A DNA stretch of 64,000 nucleotides from Paenibacillus zeirhizosphaerae. GTDB taxonomy: Bacteria; Bacillota; Bacilli; Paenibacillales; Paenibacillaceae. The translations under genes were made by a program, and so were the position numbers. Each line of letters opens with the position of its first letter. Within the stretch, counting starts at the first letter, position 1. This document shows positions 1-8,373 of this stretch, in pieces. The stretch is from positions 868,001 to 932,000 of the forward strand of contig NZ_JAPCKK010000016.1 in NCBI RefSeq assembly GCF_030705605.1, written 5' to 3'. The notes under the pieces were generated by a model. The model made no database searches. It saw nothing but the letters and a program-made list of their open reading frames with translations, and was not told where the DNA came from.

Positions 1-1871
1 ACGACTGCGCCAATCGCAACAGCCAGCAGGAAGAGCAGCGCGTGGTTGGCAAGAGCCGCCACGAAGATACCGCCATGCGGAGCCGGAATGTTGATGGCCC
101 ACAACTGTGTTAGGCCACCTGCGATCGCCGAACCCAAAATACAGGAGGTAAGCACACGCAGTGGATCGGCCGCCGCAAACGGGATCGCTCCTTCTGTAAT
201 GAAGGACAGGCCAAGCACATAGTTGGTCAGACCTGATTTTTGCTCCTGTTGCGTAAATTTGTTCTTGAAGAACGTTGTAGCCAAGGCGATAGCCAGCGGA
301 GGCACCATACCGCCTGCCATGACAGCCGCCATCATCGTTCCGTTCTCGTTGCCGCTGGATGTAAATACCCCGATGGCAAATGTATATGCCGCTTTGTTGA
401 ACGGTCCGCCCATATCGATGGCCATCATGCCTCCGAGGACAAGACCGAGAAGAACCGCGTTACCTGTACCCAGGTTGTTCAGTGCGCCTACCACCCATGT
501 GTTGATCGCGCCGAAAACCGGGTCGAAAATGTAATACATGACCGTACCGGCAATCAGCAGGCCGAACACTGGATACAGAAGGATGGGCTTTAAGCCTTCC
601 AGCGTCTTTGGTAAACCGGCAAAAGCTTTACGCAGCCCGATGACTACATAACCTGCCAGGAAACCCGCCGCCAGACCACCAAGGAAACCGGCGTTGGAGT
701 TCACGGCCATGAGTCCGCCCACCATACCCGGCATCAGCGCAGGACGGTCTCCAATGCTGACCGCGATAAAGCCGGCCAGAACCGGGATCAGGAAGTGGAA
801 TGCGCCATCTCCGCCGCCCAGCGCCATCAGCAGCTTGAACAGCGGATGCTCTGCTCCTCCGAGCTGCTCGAACAGGAAGGAGATCGCGATCAGAATCCCG
901 CCGCCCACAACGAAAGGCAGCATGTGGGAAATCCCGTTCATCAGGTCTTTATAGATTTTACTGCCGATGCTGCCTTTTTCCTCATGCTTTTCGCCCGCAC
1001 CGTTTCCGCCTGCGCTGCGGTAGATCGGAGCGTCTCCCTTCAACGCTTTCGAAATGAGCTCCTGCGGCTTGCGAATGCCGTCGCTGACCGGTCTTTGCAG
1101 AACAGGCTTGCCGTCAAAGCGGTCCATGTCCACCTTTTTGTCCGCTGCTACAATGACCCCTTTGGCACGGCTTATTTCTTCGGGCGTCAGCACGTTTTGC
1201 GCACCCTCCGAGCCGTTGGTTTCCACCCGAATTTGCACGCCCATCTCCGCAGCCTTTTTCAGCAAGGCATCCTCCGCCATAAAGGTATGGGCAATGCCTG
1301 TCGGACAAGCGGTTACCGCAACGACAAAGTCCTCGGATGCCGAAGCCGCTTTCGTTACCTCGGCAGGCGTTGGCTGGGCAGACGGTTTCTGCTTACTGTC
1401 TTTTTTCTCCGCCTCTTCCGCCTGTCTGGCATCAAACAGAGCTGTCACTTCATCCGGCGTGCGCGTATTCATCAGTTGGTCAATGAAATCGTTATCAATT
1501 AACAGTCTGGATAAGGCCGCCAGTGTGCGCAAATGCGTGTTACCTGCTCCTTCGGGAGCTGCAATCATAAAAAATAATTTCGCGGGCTCACCATCCAAAG
1601 ATTCGTATTCCACACCTTTGCTGCTTTTGGCAAATACGACCGTCGGTTCGTTAACTGCTTTCGTTTTGGCATGCGGCATGCCAATGCCGTTGCCGATTCC
1701 TGTGCTCGATTCCCCTTCGCGCTTCAGGATCATTTCTTTGAACAGGACAGGATCATTGATCCGGCCGCTGGCGGCCAGGCTGGCAATCAATTCATCGATT
1801 GCGGCTTCCTTGGTCGTTGCCTGCAAGTCCATGATCATTGTTTCTTTCATCATCAGGTCTGTAATTCTCAT
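1..1871 (-). CDS. fruA: PTS fructose transporter subunit IIABC (3' end cut by window)
   Basis: Fused phosphotransferase enzyme II that imports fructose and phosphorylates it to fructose 1-phosphate at the membrane. I translated the minus strand from the ATG at 1869-1871, which has an AGGGGAG site at 1881-1887; the frame stays open to base 1 (about 623 codons). An EIIA domain carries the phospho-histidine in GIGMPHAKT (about H67). A linker follows, then EIIB with the phospho-cysteine in VTACPTGIAHTF (about C189). A long hydrophobic EIIC begins near residue 300. It is the last gene of fruR-fruK-fruA, 81 bases after fruK. Only the last few residues of EIIC should be missing. Confidence 0.93.
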   Translation of the reverse strand, partial: MRITDLMMKETMIMDLQATTKEAAIDELIASLAASGRINDPVLFKEMILKREGESSTGIGNGIGMPHAKTKAVNEPTVVFAKSSKGVEYESLDGEPAKLFFMIAAPEGAGNTHLRTLAALSRLLIDNDFIDQLMNTRTPDEVTALFDARQAEEAEKKDSKQKPSAQPTPAEVTKAASASEDFVVAVTACPTGIAHTFMAEDALLKKAAEMGVQIRVETNGSEGAQNVLTPEEISRAKGVIVAADKKVDMDRFDGKPVLQRPVSDGIRKPQELISKALKGDAPIYRSAGGNGAGEKHEEKGSIGSKIYKDLMNGISHMLPFVVGGGILIAISFLFEQLGGAEHPLFKLLMALGGGDGAFHFLIPVLAGFIAVSIGDRPALMPGMVGGLMAVNSNAGFLGGLAAGFLAGYVVIGLRKAFAGLPKTLEGLKPILLYPVFGLLIAGTVMYYIFDPVFGAINTWVVGALNNLGTGNAVLLGLVLGGMMAIDMGGPFNKAAYTFAIGVFTSSGNENGTMMAAVMAGGMVPPLAIALATTFFKNKFTQQEQKSGLTNYVLGLSFITEGAIPFAAADPLRVLTSCILGSAIAGGLTQLWAINIPAPHGGIFVAALANHALLFLLAVAIGAV

Positions 1872-1952
1872 TTTTTTGCACTCCCCTTGAGTTCGTTCAA
1901 CACTTAGAGCGGCAGGCAAGGCCTCAACCTCGTCTGCCCCCTTCACATTTTC

Positions 1953-2864
1953 TTAACATTCAGTAATCTTTACCTGCGGCTGCAGCCGCTCGATCAGCGA
2001 CCGCTCAGCCAGATCATCGGAAAAAGCAGTTGCACTGCCTGAAGCAACTCCTGTGCGGAAGGCCTCCAGAAGATCTCCATTAAGCACGTAGGTCCCTACA
2101 AAGCCGGCAATCATGGAATCACCTGCGCCAACTGAGTTTTTTACAGTTCCAGCAGGCACGCTTGCTTGATACACCTTATCCGATGTCATGAAGAGCGCCC
2201 CTTCGCCAGCCATGGAGATCAGAACGTTCTTAGCACCATACTCCAGCAGCTTGCGGCCGTAGGCTATAATCTCTTCACGTGTACGAATCTCGACGCCGAA
2301 CAGCTCCGCCAGTTCATGGTGATTAGGTTTGACCAGCAGCGGCTGATGGACAAGCGTCTTCATAAGGGCTTCACCTGTCGTATCAATCACGAATTCAGCA
2401 CCCGCCTGCCTGCATGCGCCGATCAACTTCTCGTAAAAGTCTCCGCCCAGCGAGGGAGGTATGCTTCCGGACAGAATAACGATGTCATCCTCATGCAGCG
2501 CAGACAATTTAAGCAGCAGCGCGTCAGCCTCCTCTTGACTGATATCCGGTCCAAGGCCGTTAATCTCTGTCTCGGCGCCATGCTTAAGCTTAATATTGAT
2601 GCGGGTATCGCCCTGGACCGTCACAAAATCGGTTCGAATCAATTCCTCACGCAGCTTCTCGTCGATAAAACGCCCAGTAAAGCCCCCAAGAAAACCGATA
2701 GCGGTATTCTCTGCTCCCAATTGGCTCAATACCCGAGATACGTTAATGCCTTTGCCTCCGGGCAGCTTCAAATCCCTTGTCATCCGGTTCAAGCCGCCCA
2801 GCTTTACATCTTCAACCTCCACAATGTAATCAATGGAAGGGTTAAGCGTCACAGTATATATCAT
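1953..2864 (-). CDS. fruK: 1-phosphofructokinase
   Basis: PfkB/ribokinase-family kinase that phosphorylates fructose 1-phosphate to fructose 1,6-bisphosphate in the cytoplasm. It has 303 aa, normal for FruK. The N-terminus TLNPSIDYIVEV and the glycine-rich LPGGKGINVSRVL are the PfkB substrate-side signature, and VGAGDSMIAGFV near residue 245 is the ATP/catalytic-aspartate signature. Its start lies 3 bases after the fruR stop and fruA follows, so the three genes should be co-transcribed. LacC (tagatose 6-phosphate kinase) is the nearest alternative; a PTS fructose permease and a DeoR regulator next door favour FruK. Confidence 0.93.
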   Translation of the reverse strand: MIYTVTLNPSIDYIVEVEDVKLGGLNRMTRDLKLPGGKGINVSRVLSQLGAENTAIGFLGGFTGRFIDEKLREELIRTDFVTVQGDTRINIKLKHGAETEINGLGPDISQEEADALLLKLSALHEDDIVILSGSIPPSLGGDFYEKLIGACRQAGAEFVIDTTGEALMKTLVHQPLLVKPNHHELAELFGVEIRTREEIIAYGRKLLEYGAKNVLISMAGEGALFMTSDKVYQASVPAGTVKNSVGAGDSMIAGFVGTYVLNGDLLEAFRTGVASGSATAFSDDLAERSLIERLQPQVKITEC

Positions 2865-2867
2865 TGG

Positions 2868-3620
2868 TTATCCCTCTATTATTTTAGTTTCCTGAGCCAT
2901 CGTCCGGCGCCAGTGCTCCGGCACGGATTCCGTAATCAGCACACCTTCCTTTAATTCAAATAGTTTGGCAAAAGCCACCTCGCCGATCTTGCTGGAATCC
3001 GCCAGCACGTAAGTCTTGGCTGACAGCTCGTGTGCACGCCGCTTGATCAACGCCTCTTCCGGATCGGGAGTGGTGTAGCCCATCTCCGCATCTACCCCGT
3101 TCGTGCCGATAAAGCATTTATCAAACCGGAAATTGTCCAGATTCTGAAGCGCAATACTGCCGATCACGGCTTTGGTGTGCATCTTCATCATCCCACCCAG
3201 CAGGTAACTTCGAATCCGTTGGCTCACCAGCGCTTCGACATGGGACAAGCCATTCGTCACCACGGTTACATCTTTAGCATCAATATGGGCAATCATGGCT
3301 AGTGTAGTCGTGCCCGCATCCAAATAGATACATTCACCGTCCCGTATTTCGCGGGCTGCCAAACGGCCGATGACATTTTTTTGTTGAACGTTTTTGAACG
3401 TTTTCTCATCCATGCCCGGCTCCTGGCTTTTCTGGTTAAGCAGAGCCGCTCCCCCATGAACCCGCTTGAGCAACTGACGGCCTTCAAGATCGATCAGATC
3501 CCGGCGGATTGTTGATTCCGAGGCTCCGATCTCCTCAATCAGCTCCTGCAATTTTACAATTCCATTATTTTGTAAGCGCTCTAAAATTAACTTGTATCTT
3601 TCCTCTGTCAGCATGGTCAC
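2868..3620 (-). CDS. fruR: DeoR-family regulator of the fructose operon
   Basis: Cytoplasmic DNA-binding repressor of the DeoR/GlpR family, 250 aa. The N-terminal winged helix (residues 1-57) includes EEIGASESTIRRDLIDLEG. The C-terminal sugar-phosphate sensing domain contains YLDAGTTTLAMIAHI and the typical DKCFIGTNGVD. It is the first gene of fruR-fruK-fruA and probably represses its own operon until fructose 1-phosphate accumulates; this is family knowledge, not shown here. The ATG has a GGAGGAGTGACC-type ribosome site just upstream. A cre-like sequence (TTGTAAGCGCTCTAA, about 3570-3584) lies inside the first codons, which might add CcpA control; that is weak evidence. Confidence 0.9.
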   Translation of the reverse strand: MTMLTEERYKLILERLQNNGIVKLQELIEEIGASESTIRRDLIDLEGRQLLKRVHGGAALLNQKSQEPGMDEKTFKNVQQKNVIGRLAAREIRDGECIYLDAGTTTLAMIAHIDAKDVTVVTNGLSHVEALVSQRIRSYLLGGMMKMHTKAVIGSIALQNLDNFRFDKCFIGTNGVDAEMGYTTPDPEEALIKRRAHELSAKTYVLADSSKIGEVAFAKLFELKEGVLITESVPEHWRRTMAQETKIIEG

Positions 3621-3804
3621 TCCTCCAACTGAAGCTATCTTATCATATTATCGTTAAAAAACAATCATTTTCATTCAAAAAACTTCAGAAAAATTTAGCT
3701 TAACAGCGTTATTTTACAGAATTATGAACTGAATTTCCAATTTGTTGGTTTCGCTTACAAACTTAGGATTGCATCTGTTAGCCTGAACTACACAGTAAAT
3801 CCAA

Positions 3805-3849
3805 AAAGACGGCATTTCATTCGGAAAGCCCAGAATGAATGCCGTCTTC
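3805..3849 (-). terminator. Intrinsic terminator after the 140-aa gene
   Basis: AAGACGGCATTTCATTC pairs with GAATGAATGCCGTCTT (one bulged base) and is followed on the minus strand by GGATTTAC. It starts immediately at the stop codon of the minus-strand gene ending at 3850. Since fruR is transcribed away from it, it serves the gene at 3850-4272. The remaining 3621-3804 stretch is A/T-rich and must hold the fru promoter, but I could not fix clear -35/-10 boxes. Confidence 0.7.
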
Positions 3850-4272
3850 TTACCTCCTGTCTTGTTCCTCCAGGATCATATCATCTTTGGAAACTTTCTC
3901 GAACTTAATTGCTTTTTCGTAAGATATCTTGCTATCATCAGCAGCCCAATCCACTAACGAAGTGATGATGTATGTACCATTCTTCTTGTGTACGGATAAG
4001 CCAGTAGTAATATACTCATATTCTGTGTGGTTAGCTCTATAAAATATATAAGTGTATTTTTCATCATCGTGTAGAGAGAAGCCGTTACTTTCAGAATCCC
4101 TTGCGATTTCATTCTGAACTTGTTCAGGAAGCTCACCAAAATTCAGGACTTCATATTCTACCTTCTGGTCCATAATTTTATACATTGCGAACGAAATGAT
4201 AAGAACAACAACTATAGATGTAATTATGAATATTTTTTTCAATATTTCACTCCTTCTGTTAAACATGCGCAT
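3850..4272 (-). CDS. Small membrane-anchored protein of unknown function
   Basis: I do not recognise this 140-aa protein. A basic N-terminus (RRSEILKK) precedes one hydrophobic segment at about residues 13-31 (IFIITSIVVVLIISFAMYK), so it is a single-pass membrane or signal-anchor protein. The remaining ~105 residues are hydrophilic and probably outside the cell, with a YTYIFYRANHTEYEYITTGL stretch typical of beta-rich lipoprotein-like domains. There is no lipobox cysteine. It stands alone between the fru operon and the pectin cluster, with its own terminator. The upstream sequence CAGAAGGAGTGAAATATTG supplies a ribosome site. Expression is likely, function is open. Confidence 0.7.
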   Translation of the reverse strand: MRMFNRRSEILKKIFIITSIVVVLIISFAMYKIMDQKVEYEVLNFGELPEQVQNEIARDSESNGFSLHDDEKYTYIFYRANHTEYEYITTGLSVHKKNGTYIITSLVDWAADDSKISYEKAIKFEKVSKDDMILEEQDRR

Positions 4273-4364
4273 TTATTTTACCATATTCGTCCAATAAACG
4301 GCATAGCCTCTTTCCAAACATTCCTTTTCGAACATTTTGATCAAATGGCGCTATGTATACCTAT

Positions 4365-4388
4365 AAAAAAATGCCCGGTTGCCCGGGC
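4365..4388 (-). terminator. Intrinsic terminator of the pectin operon
   Basis: On the minus strand GCCCGG-GCAA-CCGGGC is followed by ATTTTTTT. It is a GC-rich 6-bp hairpin with a T tract, about 45 bases after the GH43 stop codon, and should end the long minus-strand pectin transcript. Confidence 0.8.
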
Positions 4389-4433
4389 GCTCGTTCTTCC
4401 TTCCTTCCTGCTGTAGCCTATAAGGTATGGAGT

Positions 4434-6020
4434 TTATTCATCTTTGCCCACATAACGGAAGCTGGCGAAATCGGCATAGCTGCCTGCAAACTGCTGCATG
4501 TCATGTGCTCCAATACCAACGAAGTTGCCTGTAAAGCCACCGGACAGGAAGCTGATTCGCTGCTGGTCGAAGAGTGACTTCCAGTCACCGGCATCCTCTT
4601 CCGCCCCGGTCCGGTAATAAAACTGCGCATCCGCCTCATTCGCCTCCACGGCCAAATGCACGGGCACATGCTCCTCAATTGTGACGGTTTCCGGCAGCAA
4701 AGTGAATTGATCTCCTTCGCATTTCATCATTCGAAGCACCTTTCCCAGCGTTTCATCCCGGCTGACACAGGCATACAGATAGTTCTCGTCATTCAGATAA
4801 AGCAGCAGCCCGGCCATCTGCAAATAGCTCTGAGCATGATACTCCAGCACCGTCTCCGCCCGAAAACGTATATCCGTCTGCCGAATGGCGAGCAAGTGAT
4901 GCCGGAAAAGGCTTTGCACCGACTCACCTGCTGTAATTCTAAGGTAGCCGGGGCGCGCCGACAGCGAGCACCAGCTTTCATCTGCCAATATACGCAGGGT
5001 ATTCCAGCCCTTTTTCAGCTCTGTACCGTCGAATTCATCCACGAAATTCCGGTTCCGCACCTGCGTGTCTGCGCCGAGGCCCGCATCATCTGGCATAGGG
5101 ACCTGCAGCAACGGCGTATTGCCGCCTGCTGTTAGACGCAGCCAGCCTTCACTGTCCCAATAGACCTGCTGCAGTGCAGTCTCCCGTCCCAGAATCGCAT
5201 ACTTGCCTTCAATCGGACGTGTGCACAGATGGGCCATATACCATTCACCACTTAGCGTCTGTACAAGACTTCCGTGTCCCGCACACTGCAAAGGCAGCTC
5301 GGGATTGTCCCGCGAAGTCAGCATCGGATTGCGGGGATCCACTTCATAGGGGCCGGACAACTCCCGTGATCTCGCTACGGTTACCGCATGCCCGGAGCCT
5401 GTTCCCCCTTCCGCCGTGATCAGGTAATAATAGCCGCTCTGCTTGTAAATATGGGGGGCTTCCGTTTTCTTGAGCCAGGTGCCGTCAAAAATTTTAACAG
5501 GCTCGCCGATCAACTGCTGCTGCTTGCTATCATATTCCTGCATCACGATGCCGCTCGATTTGTTGCTTTCCTGTATTCTGTAATCCCACAGGGCATTCAG
5601 CAGCCATTTGCGGCCGTCCTCATCATGGAACAGGGAAGGGTCAAAGCCGCTGCTGTTCAGATACACAGGCTCTGACCACGGCCCTTCAATGGACTGTGCT
5701 GTGATCAGGAAATTATGGGCATCCTTGAAGGGGCGCCGGGTGCTCTTCACATCGGTGTACACGAGGTAAAAAAGCTTATCATGATAGCTTAACTGCGGTG
5801 CCCAGATGCTGCAGTTTTTCGGGTTGCCCCGCAGGTCGACCTGATCGGTCAAAATATCGGTGCAATGCTCCCAGTTCGCCAGATCCTGCGATTGATACAC
5901 ACGCAGCCCGGGCAGCCATTCAAAAGAGGATACAACGATATAATACATATCATTAGCCCGCACGATGCACGGGTCGGGGTTGAAGCCTCTCAGGATCGGA
6001 TTTTCAATCATCTTGTTCAT
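4434..6020 (-). CDS. xynB: Glycoside hydrolase family 43 (beta-xylosidase type)
   Basis: Predicted beta-1,4-xylosidase/alpha-arabinofuranosidase, 528 aa, cytoplasmic (no signal peptide). The five-bladed GH43 domain starts at once: FNPDPC holds the general base (D16), GFDPSLFHDEDG the pKa-modulating aspartate (about D127), and KKTEAPHIY the general acid (about E187). The C-terminal ~200 residues form the beta-sandwich module usual for the XynB subfamily (concanavalin-like, RNRNFVDEFDG onward). The ATG overlaps the stop of the upstream 4-TM gene, so the two are translationally coupled. It is the last gene of the operon. It would remove xylose or arabinose side groups from imported pectic or hemicellulose oligomers. 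Exact substrate specificity cannot be read from sequence. Confidence 0.88.
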   Translation of the reverse strand: MNKMIENPILRGFNPDPCIVRANDMYYIVVSSFEWLPGLRVYQSQDLANWEHCTDILTDQVDLRGNPKNCSIWAPQLSYHDKLFYLVYTDVKSTRRPFKDAHNFLITAQSIEGPWSEPVYLNSSGFDPSLFHDEDGRKWLLNALWDYRIQESNKSSGIVMQEYDSKQQQLIGEPVKIFDGTWLKKTEAPHIYKQSGYYYLITAEGGTGSGHAVTVARSRELSGPYEVDPRNPMLTSRDNPELPLQCAGHGSLVQTLSGEWYMAHLCTRPIEGKYAILGRETALQQVYWDSEGWLRLTAGGNTPLLQVPMPDDAGLGADTQVRNRNFVDEFDGTELKKGWNTLRILADESWCSLSARPGYLRITAGESVQSLFRHHLLAIRQTDIRFRAETVLEYHAQSYLQMAGLLLYLNDENYLYACVSRDETLGKVLRMMKCEGDQFTLLPETVTIEEHVPVHLAVEANEADAQFYYRTGAEEDAGDWKSLFDQQRISFLSGGFTGNFVGIGAHDMQQFAGSYADFASFRYVGKDE

Positions 6021-6460
6021 AAGTTCTCAGAGTTCTCCTTTTCCTCATCCATCATCAGCCGTCTGTTCCGTATTACACACAAAGCAGCGGCCACAAAATA
6101 ACAAAATGCGAGTGGGAAACCGAGGTATTGGGTACCGAGGAGCAGGCATAATCCTGCGAGCACATAACAGATTGACGCCACGATGAGGCGGCTGATCCTG
6201 GCCGCACAGAGCCCGGCCAGGATCGCCAAAACCAGCACCACCATCACCGTCATGCCGAACCAGGCTCCCAATGTGCGCATCCCCTCATAACTTTCCTGCA
6301 GTATCAAGCCGCTGTCACTCTCCCGCAGCAGCGGGAAAAGTGTCGTTTCGAAGGTGCCCTGAGGCATCTGCAGGATCACTACGGAAAAGCCGCCGATAAA
6401 CACGGCCGACAGTACAGATGCAAACCAGCATATGCCGATCTCCCATTTTCGAAATGTCAT
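6017..6460 (-). CDS. Four-helix membrane protein in the pectin operon
   Basis: A 147-aa protein with four hydrophobic segments (about residues 9-31, 65-87, 91-107 and 111-130). Helix 1 and helix 2 are joined by a ~35-residue polar loop. The layout recalls DUF4064-type small membrane proteins, but I am not certain of the family. Spacing is tight: it starts 4 bases before the pectinesterase stop and its own stop overlaps the GH43 start, so it is co-translated with enzymes. Its location suggests a role at the membrane during oligosaccharide uptake; nothing in the sequence proves that. Confidence 0.75.
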   Translation of the reverse strand: MTFRKWEIGICWFASVLSAVFIGGFSVVILQMPQGTFETTLFPLLRESDSGLILQESYEGMRTLGAWFGMTVMVVLVLAILAGLCAARISRLIVASICYVLAGLCLLLGTQYLGFPLAFCYFVAAALCVIRNRRLMMDEEKENSENL

Positions 6461-6463
6461 AGA

Positions 6464-7438
6464 CTAATTCCCTCCATCCTGCCAAAAATCCGTTCCGGCA
6501 AAAACTTTGCCCTTCGTCCACGCCTCTTCCCCCGCAGCCAGACAACCAGCCCAGAGAACACGCAGAGTGCGCAGTGCGGTGGCATTCTGTGCGCTGTATT
6601 CACGGTAATCGACCGTTTCCTCGTTCGCGGGGTTGCCCCAGTTATCCCAGCCTGCAGGATGAATATGTCCGCCCATGCGGCAGCTAGCATACACGGTCTT
6701 CGCATATTCCCGCCACGGACGGCCGAGGAACACCGATGAAGCTCCCTGCTCGGCAGTCAGGAAGCAATTTTTGAACACATAACCGTACTGCTGCCCTCGC
6801 GGCGTGGATGCGGCTGTGATGTACCCCGGCTGATCCTTGACATGCCGCAGGCTGCGGATTTCGCAGGCCTCGAAATAAGCGGTGGCTCCGCCAAAAATAA
6901 AGTCAACCGTTCCTTCAATGCGGCAATGCCGGTACAGCTGCCGGTACTCTTCATGATGCTCACGCAGCGGGATGCCGCCAAAGCTGGCTCGCTCCCTCGG
7001 TTTGGGCGGAAGCGGCCCGGTGAACAGGGTGTCCTGATGCCCCTTGAAGATGCAGTTCCGGAACACCGTTTCATCACAATGCGCGTAGACGGCCACCGCC
7101 TGCCCAACCTCTTCCCCCTGCCCCGCCGTATTGGAGACGGTCAGATTCTCCAGCACAAGTCGGCGTCCTCCAAGAAACAGGGTCGGTGTGGCAAACGTGC
7201 CGATTTCCTCGCCATGGTCATCAAGCTCTTTGGCATAGCGATTCATGGTGATTTCCACCTGGCCAATGCCCACAATACGCAACCATGAACGGTAAATGCG
7301 AACCGTTTCCTTATAAATCCCCGGCAAAATATACAGAGTCTCCGGCTGCTGCGGATCGCCCTGCTCCAAAACATCAATTGCAGCCTGGATGGTGTCAAAA
7401 TCGCAAAAGGGCTCTTTTCCTACCAGCATCGTGCGCAT
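6464..7438 (-). CDS. Pectinesterase (carbohydrate esterase family 8)
   Basis: Removes methyl groups from galacturonate residues. I chose the ATG at 7436-7438 (324 aa) because a CCAAGGGGGG site lies 3-8 bases before it; the longer reading frame starts inside the upstream esterase gene. It is a right-handed beta-helix enzyme: GQAVAVY with the transition-state glutamine, GHQDTLF with the acid/base (about Q135, D136), GTVDFIFGG with the nucleophile (about D179), and LGRPWREYAKTVY with the substrate-binding arginine and tryptophan. No signal peptide, so it must act on imported oligogalacturonides. Its 5' end is separated from the esterase stop at 7465 by 26 bases. Confidence 0.92.
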   Translation of the reverse strand: MRTMLVGKEPFCDFDTIQAAIDVLEQGDPQQPETLYILPGIYKETVRIYRSWLRIVGIGQVEITMNRYAKELDDHGEEIGTFATPTLFLGGRRLVLENLTVSNTAGQGEEVGQAVAVYAHCDETVFRNCIFKGHQDTLFTGPLPPKPRERASFGGIPLREHHEEYRQLYRHCRIEGTVDFIFGGATAYFEACEIRSLRHVKDQPGYITAASTPRGQQYGYVFKNCFLTAEQGASSVFLGRPWREYAKTVYASCRMGGHIHPAGWDNWGNPANEETVDYREYSAQNATALRTLRVLWAGCLAAGEEAWTKGKVFAGTDFWQDGGN

Positions 7439-7464
7439 GTTCCCCCCTTGGAATGATCCCGGAA

Positions 7465-8355
7465 TTATAGATGGCTGGCTAAAAACCGCTGCCATGCCGT
7501 CCTCATTTCCAGCGTCTCCATATGTCCGCCCGCAGTGATGACAGACTGCCAATGCTCCGGCTTGCCAGCTTCGTGGTAGGCTGCCGACAGCCCTTCCGCT
7601 AAATGCTCAACCCCTTCGATAGGGCACAGCCTGTCATTCCTGCCCGTCAGACTCATGCGCGGGCGGGGGATAATCCTTTTCTGAATATCCAATGTGGTGA
7701 AATGCTTCAGCAATCCGGGAACATACGAGTAGAAGCCGTGATGGTCCAGGCCTCTTTTGGCAATCAGAGTATGGGCATCCACCTGTCCGCAAATGTCGAT
7801 GACGACCCCAATCCGTTCATCGAGCGCCCCCAGCCACCATGCCATCAAGCCGCCCATCGACATGCCGATCGTTGCGATTCGTGCAGCATCGATCTCTTGA
7901 CGCGTACACATATAGTCCAGCAGACGGCGGTTATCGTAAAGCATCATGCCCCACATGACCCGGCCGTGCCACAGCATTTCCTTCACCAACTCGCTTTCGG
8001 TTTTGCCGCCCCGTTCATTGAAGCCCCACATATCGATACAGCACACCGCATAACCCATCCCTGTCAGCACGGAGGCAAATGACGGTTGCTGCAAATACGG
8101 GCTGCTGCGGATCAATTCATTGCGACCGTTGGCATAATTTCCGCCATGCGAATGATTAAACACGACCAGCGGATAAGGCCCCTCACCTGATAAAGGAAAA
8201 GCGATAGACGCAGGCACCTGCTCCATCCCGTTAAGATCCAGCAACACAGATTCCAGCCTGTATCCGTCCTGCTCCTCCTGTCTCAATACTTCCGCCGAGA
8301 TCGGTGTTTCCGGAGGGAGGTCACCCAATAATTGCAGCAGCACATCCTTCTCCAT
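7465..8355 (-). CDS. Alpha/beta-hydrolase, likely carbohydrate esterase
   Basis: A 296-aa cytoplasmic serine esterase. The nucleophile elbow GMSMGG gives S166, the oxyanion HSHGG lies near residue 68, an acid is plausible in GRNDRLCP (about residue 240), and the histidine is in AGGHMETLEM (about H277). The fold resembles dienelactone-hydrolase/acetyl-xylan-esterase-like enzymes. Given its place between GH28 and pectinesterase it may remove acetyl groups from pectic oligomers, which is inference. A GGAGAGGATATCT site precedes the ATG, and it follows the GH28 stop by 18 bases. Confidence 0.82.
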   Translation of the reverse strand: MEKDVLLQLLGDLPPETPISAEVLRQEEQDGYRLESVLLDLNGMEQVPASIAFPLSGEGPYPLVVFNHSHGGNYANGRNELIRSSPYLQQPSFASVLTGMGYAVCCIDMWGFNERGGKTESELVKEMLWHGRVMWGMMLYDNRRLLDYMCTRQEIDAARIATIGMSMGGLMAWWLGALDERIGVVIDICGQVDAHTLIAKRGLDHHGFYSYVPGLLKHFTTLDIQKRIIPRPRMSLTGRNDRLCPIEGVEHLAEGLSAAYHEAGKPEHWQSVITAGGHMETLEMRTAWQRFLASHL

Positions 8356-8373
8356 AGATATCCTCTCCGTTCA